Source: an uncultured Bacilli bacterium (GTDB lineage Bacteria; Bacillota_I; Bacilli_A; RF39; UBA660). From it: 64,000 nucleotides of DNA. The stretch is from positions 1-64,000 of the forward strand of contig CAKPNA010000007.1 of assembly GCA_934168275.1 (NCBI GenBank). The letters run 5' to 3'. The notes beneath the pieces were generated by a model. That model saw nothing but the letters and a program-made list of their open reading frames with translations, ran no database searches and had not been told where the DNA came from. Positions 24,772 through 30,780 of the stretch are shown here, piece after piece. A program made the position numbers and the translations under genes. Each line of letters begins with the position of its first letter. Position 1 is the stretch's first letter.

Positions 24772-25148
24772 TTATTATCACCTTCATATAACATATTAAC
24801 TAAATCAATAATTTCATCTTTGGATATATCATACCTAACTGCTAAATCAATAGCCTTTTTGATATTATCCTCAATTTCTTTCTGAGCATGTTCCTTAACT
24901 AAATTACTATTCCTTGGTGCTACAAACGTTCCCTTCCCGGCAATAGATACAATATAACCATCACTCTCTAGCTGATCATATGCCTTTTTTATAGTCATTA
25001 AACTAATTTTAATATCTTTAGATAAACTCCTAATCGAAGGCAACATCTCATCTTCTTTTAACTCATCATTCATTATTTGCTCAATTATCTGCTCCTTAAT
25101 TTGTTCATATATTGGAACAGAACTACTATTACTAATAACAAGATGCAT
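24768..25148 (-). CDS. GntR-family regulator, YtrA-like
   Basis: The protein has 126 residues, with a winged-helix GntR DNA-binding domain (about 8-75) starting SVPIYEQIKEQIIEQI and containing LPSIRSLSKDIKISLMTIKKAY. It has only a short helical C-terminus, as in the YtrA subfamily. YtrA-type regulators repress the ABC operon they head. Here the promoter contains three TATAACA boxes and an ACACT/AGTGT inverted repeat that could be the operator. It overlaps the ATPase gene by 4 nt. Confidence 0.92.
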   Translation of the reverse strand: MHLVISNSSSVPIYEQIKEQIIEQIMNDELKEDEMLPSIRSLSKDIKISLMTIKKAYDQLESDGYIVSIAGKGTFVAPRNSNLVKEHAQKEIEDNIKKAIDLAVRYDISKDEIIDLVNMLYEGDNK

Positions 25149-25162
25149 AATTTCACCTCACA

Positions 25163-25189
25163 TATAACACTATATAACAGTGTATAACA
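25163..25189. promoter_or_regulatory. Putative GntR operator: three TATAACA repeats at 10-bp steps
   Basis: TATAACA occurs at 25163, 25173 and 25183, exactly one helical turn apart. Within it ACACT (25167-25171) and AGTGT (25179-25183) form an inverted repeat. The array covers the -10 and most of the spacer of the GntR operon promoter, where a bound repressor would block polymerase. Confidence 0.6.
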
Positions 25190-25197
25190 TATGTCAA
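25169..25197 (-). promoter_or_regulatory. Promoter of the GntR-ABC operon
   Basis: A perfect TTGACA (25197-25192), a 17-bp spacer and TATAGT (25174-25169) sit 21 bp before the GntR start codon. Confidence 0.8.
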
Positions 25198-25228
25198 TAG
25201 TAAACTATAATAATTAACTAAAAAAACA

Positions 25229-25257
25229 TTGACACTAATATATATATTTGAGATAAT
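25229..25257 (+). promoter_or_regulatory. Promoter of the 25284 gene
   Basis: TTGACA (25229-25234), 17 bp, then GATAAT (25252-25257) with a TGa extension. It is divergent from the GntR promoter 32 bp away. Confidence 0.7.
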
Positions 25258-25283
25258 TAATATAGCAAAGTAGGTGAATATAA

Positions 25284-26468
25284 ATGAACCATTACAATAA
25301 TGATATATTAAAATTTATAAACTATTTAAATAATGAAAGAACTAATATTAAAGAAATACTAAAATCATTAGAAATATTAGAGTATCATCTTAAAAATAAA
25401 ACATACAATTTAACACCATATATTAAACCAATAATGAATATTTTTACTAGAGAAGAGTATAGTTCTATATTAAGATATAACTATCAAGAAATAATATCTA
25501 AGAAGAGAAAAGAATATAACGCTAAACTAGCCATGATTGAATCATTAATAAATAAATTAGATAAAAAAGAAGCACTAGATGAATATATCAAAGCCGATGA
25601 ATTTATGTCATTATTAAGAGAAAGTAATCTATCAACAGAAGAACAGGCCAGAGTAATATATCAAATAAATTGCATAAATATCCCTATAATAGAAAAAGTG
25701 ATTGCTAAAAAAGAAAGCTTAAGAGCAAATATAAACGGAGCAAAAGAAGAATTAACTAATTTAATAGAGCAAGCCACTAATACATATAGTAATATAACTT
25801 CAACCCTTGGTATCGATTTCTTAAATAACGATAGGATAGGTATAACTATTAAAGCTCTATTAGAATCTCTACTAGAAGAAATAAATTTTGCTAAATATGC
25901 TTTATCAAGTAATATAGAATTAAGCAAAATGACACATATATCTAATGCAAATAATTTATTTAAGGAATCTATTGATAGCATTAATTTAATACTACATAAT
26001 TTATCTGAACTAACAAGTAAATTACCTAGTTATAATAAACAACAAGAAGAACAAGTTTCAGAAAACAAAATAATATATTTAACAAATGAAAACAACCTAC
26101 CATTTATTAACTGTGGAAATAAAGATGCCATAGAATTAGTAAATGAATTAAGAAGAGGATTAGCAAGTAATTCAAAAGGAATAAGATATGTAGAAGGAAT
26201 AGATTCTATTAAAGATAATGTTTATATAAGAATGAAACAAAAAGAGGGTACACCAAGTGTATCATTTATAAAAGTAAATAACTTTATTGTTATAATAGCC
26301 ATTGATAAATTAGATAATATTTATAAAGAAACTACTAGAATATGTACGAAATATTCTTCTAAGATATACTCTATAAAAGAGCAAATAAATAGCCTACCAT
26401 TACCACTACTACATGAATCTGATATAGTTGAAGAATCTATAACAAAGAATGGAAAAAGAGGTAGATAA
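25284..26468 (+). CDS. Unknown helical protein, first of a pair
   Basis: I do not recognise this 394-residue protein. It is Asn/Lys/Glu/Ile-rich and predicted mostly helical for the first 260 residues, with coiled-coil-like stretches. After about residue 270 comes a more globular part with predicted strands (EGIDSIKDNVYIRMKQ, then VSFIKVNNFIVIIAI). There is no signal peptide or membrane helix. The start has a GTAGGTG site. It is followed after 1 nt by a second helical protein and shares a promoter with it. Likely a clade-specific cytoplasmic protein pair; function unknown. Confidence 0.8.
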   Translation: MNHYNNDILKFINYLNNERTNIKEILKSLEILEYHLKNKTYNLTPYIKPIMNIFTREEYSSILRYNYQEIISKKRKEYNAKLAMIESLINKLDKKEALDEYIKADEFMSLLRESNLSTEEQARVIYQINCINIPIIEKVIAKKESLRANINGAKEELTNLIEQATNTYSNITSTLGIDFLNNDRIGITIKALLESLLEEINFAKYALSSNIELSKMTHISNANNLFKESIDSINLILHNLSELTSKLPSYNKQQEEQVSENKIIYLTNENNLPFINCGNKDAIELVNELRRGLASNSKGIRYVEGIDSIKDNVYIRMKQKEGTPSVSFIKVNNFIVIIAIDKLDNIYKETTRICTKYSSKIYSIKEQINSLPLPLLHESDIVEESITKNGKRGR

Positions 26469-26469
26469 T

Positions 26470-27027
26470 ATGGATTTAAAAAAATGGCTATTAACTAAAA
26501 TAGAAGATATAAAGAATAAAGAAATGAATAGTAAAAACATTAATATAATAATTCGAACAAGATTAAGTAAATTATCCTATTTAAAAAATATATCCAATTT
26601 ACTATTGACAGATCATAAAAATTTATCTCAAATAAATATTGAAGAACTATTAGAAATTATTTCTAAATACAATAGTCATAATTTAGACATAGAAGAAATA
26701 GAAAAGCTAGCCATTAAAACCCAAACAAACACCTTAAATGATTATGACCAAATGGTATATACAAGCTTAATAAATCAAATACTAATATCAATAAAATGTT
26801 TAAATGACGACATTGATAATCTTTTGAAAGATCGTGAAATATTAGTTTCTAAATATAGTGGTCCAAGTAAATATAGTAAATTATTAAATAAGATTAATGG
26901 TAAAAATGGATTAATAATAGAACACGATATTCTAGAAGAAATGCTAAATGATAGTAGAATTAGCAGTGAAGATAAATTATCTAATATGGAATATGTATTA
27001 AACTATAATGAAAGTTTTATAAATTAG
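26470..27027 (+). CDS. Unknown helical protein, second of a pair
   Basis: This 185-residue, almost entirely helical protein has no recognised family. The open frame begins at 26449 inside the previous gene. The ATG at 26470 follows an AGAGG site at 8 nt and lies 1 nt after the upstream stop, so I use it (MDLKKWLLTKIEDIK). It has a similar residue make-up to its partner, with heptad-like leucines and isoleucines and no signal or membrane segment. Co-transcription with the 25284 gene implies a joint role. Confidence 0.75.
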   Translation: MDLKKWLLTKIEDIKNKEMNSKNINIIIRTRLSKLSYLKNISNLLLTDHKNLSQINIEELLEIISKYNSHNLDIEEIEKLAIKTQTNTLNDYDQMVYTSLINQILISIKCLNDDIDNLLKDREILVSKYSGPSKYSKLLNKINGKNGLIIEHDILEEMLNDSRISSEDKLSNMEYVLNYNESFIN

Positions 27028-27097
27028 TAAATAAATTAAGCAGCGAATTAGTATTAAATTTATATAATATCTTAATCTAAAAAAGGGGGCCTTGCAA

Positions 27098-27223
27098 ATG
27101 ATTACTTTAACAATACACTTTATCAAATTTATGAACAAAATAACAGTATTCTGCTTTAAGTGTATTTTTTGTTTGATAATGGCTCCAATATGGTTTATAA
27201 TTGGGTTCTTCAAAGAAGACTAG
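27098..27223 (+). CDS. Probable 41-residue membrane micro-protein
   Basis: This short frame has a GGGGG-containing ribosome-binding site ending about 8 nt before the ATG. It encodes a basic N-terminal half and a hydrophobic segment ending IGFFKED. Cysteines at about 19, 22 and 25 form a CFKCIFC pattern. It lies in the otherwise empty 325-bp stretch between the 26470 gene and secE (27028-27352); the rest of that stretch holds only the secE promoter and leader. No homologue is known to me, so coding is inferred from the ribosome-binding site and the hydrophobic design. Confidence 0.4.
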   Translation: MITLTIHFIKFMNKITVFCFKCIFCLIMAPIWFIIGFFKED

Positions 27224-27272
27224 ATATATTTAAATTCGCTAATAATTATTGTGAAAATTATGTAAAAAATCA

Positions 27273-27301
27273 TTGACACCTATACAAGTATGTGATATAT
27301 T
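27273..27301 (+). promoter_or_regulatory. Promoter of secE-nusG
   Basis: TTGACA (27273-27278), 17 bp, then TATATT (27296-27301) with a TGa extended -10, about 50 bp before secE. Confidence 0.8.
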
Positions 27302-27352
27302 TATATCGCACGAAGGTGTTTTTATTTTAACCATTTTATAGGAGGGTCTCTA

Positions 27353-27622
27353 ATGAGTAAAGAAAAAGAAATAAAAAAGACAAAAGACATTAACAAGAAA
27401 GCAAATAAAGCAAAAAAGACTACTAGTAAAAAAGAAAGCATTTTTAACAAAATTAGTAAATACTTTAAAGGTGTATTTAAAGAATTAAAAAGAATAAGAT
27501 GGACAAGTGGTAAAGAATTATTATCATCATCTGTAACATCTGTAATATTTATTGCATTTTTTGCACTATATTTTACAGGGATTGAATTATTAGTAAGTTT
27601 ATTAAGGAGTATTGGAAAATAA
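27353..27622 (+). CDS. secE: Preprotein translocase subunit SecE
   Basis: Single-span subunit of the SecYEG channel, 89 residues. A lysine-rich N-terminal tail of about 28 residues is followed by the amphipathic helix KYFKGVFKELKRIRWTSGKEL. One membrane helix (about 57-82) follows, as in Gram-positive SecE. GGAGGG precedes the ATG. The stop codon overlaps the nusG start (TAATG). rpmG, which often sits just before secE in Firmicutes, is absent here. Confidence 0.95.
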   Translation: MSKEKEIKKTKDINKKANKAKKTTSKKESIFNKISKYFKGVFKELKRIRWTSGKELLSSSVTSVIFIAFFALYFTGIELLVSLLRSIGK

Positions 27623-28161
27623 TGAAAAAAGAATGGTATGTAGTAAACACAGTAACAGGTTATGAATATAAGGTAAAAGAAAAACTAGAAATGATGATGG
27701 TAAACTCTGAAGAAGTCGCTAAAAGTATTTTTAGAGTAATTGTACCAGAACAAACTATTGTTGAATATAAAGACGGTGTTAAAAAAGAGAAAGTAAAGAA
27801 AATGTTTCCAGGTTATGTTTTAGTAGAAATGATTATGTCTGATGAAGTATGGTTTATTGTCAGAAATACTCAAGGCGTAACAGGATTCATCGGATCATCA
27901 GGAAAAGGTGCTAAGCCAATACCATTGTTCCCTGAAGAAGTAGAAAGAATCTTATCAAGTATGAATCAAAACAAGATTAACATTGAAAAAGATTTAAAAC
28001 CTGATAACAAAGTTAAAATTGTTGACGGACCATTTAAAGGAATGATTGGTAAAATATCTAATTATGATTTAGAAAGTAAAAAAGTTAACTTATTAGTAGA
28101 TTTATTTGGTCAAGAAACTCCAGTAGAAGTTGAATTATCTCAAATAGAAGCATTTAAATAA
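27622..28161 (+). CDS. nusG: Transcription elongation/antitermination factor NusG
   Basis: The protein has 179 residues, with an N-terminal NGN domain (about 1-115; EWYVVNTVTGYEYKVKEKL, MFPGYVLVEM, VRNTQGVTGFIG). A C-terminal KOW domain (about 127-177; VKIVDGPFKGMIGKI) follows. It binds RNA polymerase and modulates pausing and termination. The start overlaps the secE stop. rplK follows after about 200 nt that contain a separate promoter and a structured leader. Confidence 0.97.
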   Translation: MKKEWYVVNTVTGYEYKVKEKLEMMMVNSEEVAKSIFRVIVPEQTIVEYKDGVKKEKVKKMFPGYVLVEMIMSDEVWFIVRNTQGVTGFIGSSGKGAKPIPLFPEEVERILSSMNQNKINIEKDLKPDNKVKIVDGPFKGMIGKISNYDLESKKVNLLVDLFGQETPVEVELSQIEAFK

Positions 28162-28188
28162 AAAGTTTGTAAAATAATGAAAAAGTAA

Positions 28189-28217
28189 TTGCTATTTTAA
28201 TTATTTTGTGATATCAT
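28189..28217 (+). promoter_or_regulatory. Promoter of rplK-rplA
   Basis: TTGCTA (28189-28194), a 17-bp spacer and TATCAT (28212-28217) with a TGa extension lie 28 nt after nusG. They give the r-protein genes a start separate from secE-nusG. Confidence 0.65.
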
Positions 28218-28221
28218 TAAT

Positions 28222-28328
28222 GGCGCGACGCACTTATATAGTCGTTTAAGTGGGAGACAAAGACAAAGTTTCGTTTGTATAATAGCGGACGAACAAAACA
28301 GAAGCTTAGTTATATGAACCACTCGCGA
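28222..28328 (+). promoter_or_regulatory. Structured rplK leader resembling the L1 site of 23S rRNA
   Basis: The leader is closed by CGCGA (28224-28228) with TCGCG (28323-28327). A CACTTA/TAAGTG hairpin follows. The sequence AGTGGGAG (28249-28256) sits opposite GAACCAC (28316-28322). In 23S rRNA the L1 stalk has GUGGGAG facing ...AUACCAC, so this looks like the mRNA mimic through which L1 represses its own operon. Autoregulation is inferred from this likeness and from position upstream of rplK-rplA. Confidence 0.55.
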
Positions 28329-28365
28329 AAAAAATTAAAATATATTATATTAGGAGGTGTTTTTC

Positions 28366-28788
28366 GTGGCAAAAAAACAAATAACAAAACAAATTAAATT
28401 ACAAATACCTGCAGGAAAAGCTACACCAGCTCCACCAGTTGGAACTGTATTAGGACCAGCAGGAATTAACCTTCAAGAGTTTTGCACAAAGTTTAACGAT
28501 GCAACAAAAGACAAAATGGGAGATGTATTACCAGTTGTAATAACTATCTATGAAGATAGAACATTCGATTTCGTATTAAAAACTCCACCAGCTGCTTTCT
28601 TATTAAAAAAGGTAGCTAAAGTTAAATCAGGAGCATCAAAAGGAGAAACAGTTGCTACAATAACTAAAGAACAATTAAAAGAAGTAGCTGAAACTAAGAT
28701 GCCAGATTTAAATGCTTACACTGTTGAAGCAGCCATGAAAGTTGTTGAAGGAACAGCTAGAAACATGGGAATTAAAGTAGAAGAATAG
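28366..28788 (+). CDS. rplK: 50S ribosomal protein L11
   Basis: L11 forms the GTPase-associated centre together with L10 and L7/L12. The 140-residue length is the usual one, beginning VAKKQITKQIKLQIPAGKA with APPVGTVLGPAGIN and ending in the RNA-binding C-domain (MPDLNAYTVEAAMKVVEGTARNMGI). The frame opens at another GTG (28357) that overlaps the GGAGG site. GTG 28366 has ideal spacing and gives the family N-terminus. rplA follows. Confidence 0.96.
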   Translation: MAKKQITKQIKLQIPAGKATPAPPVGTVLGPAGINLQEFCTKFNDATKDKMGDVLPVVITIYEDRTFDFVLKTPPAAFLLKKVAKVKSGASKGETVATITKEQLKEVAETKMPDLNAYTVEAAMKVVEGTARNMGIKVEE

Positions 28789-28811
28789 TATTAATCATAT
28801 AGGTATTAACC

Positions 28812-28844
28812 TATGTGGAAGGATATAGTCCGCATAACCACATA
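28812..28844 (+). promoter_or_regulatory. Intercistronic hairpin between rplK and rplA
   Basis: TATGTGG (28812-28818) pairs with CCACATA (28838-28844), and an inner GGA/TCC adds a second step. The right arm ends next to the AAGGAGG site of rplA. It has the same GTGG...ACCAC pattern as the rplK leader, so it may be a second L1-binding or translation-control element. Confidence 0.5.
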
Positions 28845-28856
28845 AGGAGGAAAGTA

Positions 28857-29552
28857 ATGAAGAAGAGTAAAAGATATGCAAAAGTTTTAGAACAAGTTGA
28901 TAAAACTAAAGTATATTCTAAAGAAGAAGCAATGAAACTAGTGAAAGAAACATCAAATGTTAAATTTGATTCAACTATCGAAGTAGCAATGAATTTAAAC
29001 TTAGATTCTAAAAAAGCTGACCAACAACTAAGAGGTGCTATCGTTTTACCTAACGGAACTGGTAAAACTAAGAAAATCTTAGTATTAGCTAAAGGCGACC
29101 AAGCAAAACAAGCTAAAGAAGCTGGAGCTGACTACGTTGGCGATGTTGATATGATTGATAAAATCGGAAAAGAAAATTGGTTCGATTTTGATGTTATTAT
29201 CGCTACTCCAGAAATGATGCCTGCTTTAGGTAAAATTGGTAAATTATTAGGACCTAAAGGTCTTATGCCAAACCCAAAAACTGGTACTGTTACTATGGAA
29301 GTAGGAAAAGCTGTTGAAGAAACTAAAAAAGGTAAAGTAAATTATCGTACAGATAGTTATGGTAATGTTCACGGAATCATTGGAAAATCAAGTTTTACTG
29401 AAGCTATGTTAGTAGAAAACTTAACAGCATTCGTTAATGCAATACTTAAAGTTAAACCTAGTACAGTAAAAGGAAATTATGTTAAGAATATATCAGTAAG
29501 CTCAACTATGGGTCCCGGAATTAAAATTGATTTAAATTCTTTTGACAAATAG
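28857..29552 (+). CDS. rplA: 50S ribosomal protein L1
   Basis: L1 builds the mobile L1 stalk at the E site and in many bacteria represses translation of its own mRNA. The 231-residue length is normal, beginning MKKSKRYAKVLEQVDKTKVY, with the conserved GPKGLMPNPKTGTVT loop that contacts RNA. The open frame extends upstream to 28815, but the ATG at 28857 has an AAGGAGG site and gives the family start. A hairpin that could control its translation lies just upstream. Confidence 0.96.
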   Translation: MKKSKRYAKVLEQVDKTKVYSKEEAMKLVKETSNVKFDSTIEVAMNLNLDSKKADQQLRGAIVLPNGTGKTKKILVLAKGDQAKQAKEAGADYVGDVDMIDKIGKENWFDFDVIIATPEMMPALGKIGKLLGPKGLMPNPKTGTVTMEVGKAVEETKKGKVNYRTDSYGNVHGIIGKSSFTEAMLVENLTAFVNAILKVKPSTVKGNYVKNISVSSTMGPGIKIDLNSFDK

Positions 29553-29589
29553 TAATTGTTGATATATAATAATAAATGTTGAAGAAATT

Positions 29590-29683
29590 ATGCCAAAGAC
29601 AGTAAGGGTGTAAACTTAAAAATCTTACCGAGGAATAAATAATATAAATTTTTATCCCTCACAAGAGGGATTTTATTTGGCAT
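29590..29683 (+). ncRNA. L10 ribosomal protein leader with attenuator
   Basis: ATGCCAAA (29590-29597) pairs with TTTGGCAT (29676-29683) to close the element. Inside is the conserved L10 leader core CCAAAGACAG...TTACCGAGG, which imitates the L10-binding kink-turn region of 23S rRNA. A GC-rich hairpin ATCCCTC/GAGGGAT (29654-29671) followed by T residues can act as a terminator. Such leaders let the L10-L12 complex repress rplJ-rplL. Confidence 0.88.
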
Positions 29684-29699
29684 GGAAAGGATGGAAACT

Positions 29700-30194
29700 G
29701 TGGCAAACGCAAAGATAATTGAACAAAAAGCAGGAGTTGTTTCTGAAATCAAATCTAAGTTTGAAAATGCTAAATCAGTAGTAGTATTTGACTACCGTGG
29801 ACTTAGTGTTGCTGAAGTAACAGAACTTAGAAAGAAATTAAAAGAAACTGACTCAGACTACAAAGTATACAAAAATACTTTAACAAGAAGAGCTCTTAAA
29901 GATTTAAACATTGACCTAGAAGATTACTTAACAGGTCCTAATGCAATATCTTTTGGAACTGATGAATTATCTATAGTAAAAATCTTAAGTGACTTCGCAA
30001 AAGATCACAAAGCCCTAGAATTAAAAGGCGGAATTGTTGATGGAAAAGTTGCTAATATAGATGATTTAAACAAATACGCAAGTATCCCATCAAGAGAAGG
30101 ATTACTTACTATGTTAGCTGGTGGATTAATCCAAACAGTAAGAGATTTATCAATCAGCCTAGATTTATATGCTAAAGAAAAAGAAAATAATTAA
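29700..30194 (+). CDS. rplJ: 50S ribosomal protein L10
   Basis: The protein has 164 residues. It starts VANAKIIEQKAGVVSEIKSK and contains the FDYRGLSVAEVTELRKKL motif, with a C-terminal helix (LDLYAKEKEN) that binds L7/L12 dimers. The frame opens at an ATG at 29682, but that is inside the closing stem of the leader. GTG 29700 has AAGGA at ideal spacing and yields the usual length, so it is chosen. It is followed 18 nt later by rplL. Confidence 0.96.
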   Translation: MANAKIIEQKAGVVSEIKSKFENAKSVVVFDYRGLSVAEVTELRKKLKETDSDYKVYKNTLTRRALKDLNIDLEDYLTGPNAISFGTDELSIVKILSDFAKDHKALELKGGIVDGKVANIDDLNKYASIPSREGLLTMLAGGLIQTVRDLSISLDLYAKEKENN

Positions 30195-30212
30195 TTAAGG
30201 AGGAAATATATA

Positions 30213-30581
30213 ATGGCAAAATTAAACAGAGAAGATTTTATAAGTGCTTTAAAAGAAATGACAATTCTTGAAATTAAAGAATTAGTAGATGCAATGAAGG
30301 AAGAATTTGGTGTTGATCCATCTGCAGTAGCAGTAGCAGGACCTGCTCAAGCTGCAGCAGTAGAAGAAGGACCATCTAAAGTTAACGTAGTATTAACTGC
30401 AGCTGGTGCTAACAAAATCGCAGTTATCAAAATTGTTAGAGATTTAACTGGCTTAGGATTAAAAGAAGCTAAAGATATCGCTGACAATGGTGGTAATGTT
30501 AAAGAAGGCATCGACAAAGAAGAAGCTGAAAAAATTAAAGCACAATTTGAAGAAGCTGGCGCAACAGTAGAACTTAAGTAA
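30213..30581 (+). CDS. rplL: 50S ribosomal protein L7/L12
   Basis: Stalk protein that recruits translation factors, 122 residues. An N-terminal dimerisation helix (EDFISALKEMTILEIKELV) leads to an Ala/Gly/Pro hinge (VAGPAQAAAVEEGPSK, about 39-54). The C-terminal domain (KVNVVLTAAGANKIAVIKIVRDLTGLGLKEAKD) follows. A strong AAGGAGG site precedes the ATG. It ends at a terminator, so rpoB is not the next gene, unlike in most bacteria. Confidence 0.97.
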   Translation: MAKLNREDFISALKEMTILEIKELVDAMKEEFGVDPSAVAVAGPAQAAAVEEGPSKVNVVLTAAGANKIAVIKIVRDLTGLGLKEAKDIADNGGNVKEGIDKEEAEKIKAQFEEAGATVELK

Positions 30582-30599
30582 AATCTAAAAAACAATAAA

Positions 30600-30627
30600 G
30601 AAGTCACGAAAAGGTGGCTTCTTTTTT
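30600..30627 (+). terminator. Intrinsic terminator after rplL
   Basis: GAAGTCAC pairs with GTGGCTTC (one G-T pair), followed by six T. Confidence 0.85.
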
Positions 30628-30628
30628 C

Positions 30629-30680
30629 TATCCACAAACCTGTTGATAAATGAAAAATATAATCAACACAACTGTGGATA
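30629..30680. repeat. Four-armed interrupted dyad upstream of pflB
   Basis: TATCCACA, 4 nt, TGTTGAT, 14 nt, ATCAACA, 4 nt, TGTGGATA: two nested perfect inverted repeats with matching 4-nt gaps. It lies between the rplL terminator and the pflB promoter. It may be an operator for two dimers or an RNA/DNA hairpin. The outer arms match the DnaA-box core, but only two are present. Confidence 0.7.
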
Positions 30681-30723
30681 TTCTTAGATTAAGTGTAAAT
30701 ATAAAAAATAAATTAAATAATTA

Positions 30724-30752
30724 TTTTAAGATAAGTGAAGAAATGATATAAT
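30724..30752 (+). promoter_or_regulatory. Promoter of pflB-pflA
   Basis: A weak -35 TTTTAA (30724-30729), 17 bp and a perfect TATAAT (30747-30752) with TGa extension lie 28 nt before the pflB start. Confidence 0.65.
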
Positions 30753-30780
30753 AGACATAATAATTAAGGAGGAGTGCAAG

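Noticed and set aside
30629..30680. Two DnaA-box-like sequences as a replication origin
   Set aside because: Only two near-consensus boxes occur, in a symmetric dyad, with no dnaA or dnaN nearby and no AT-rich unwinding cluster.
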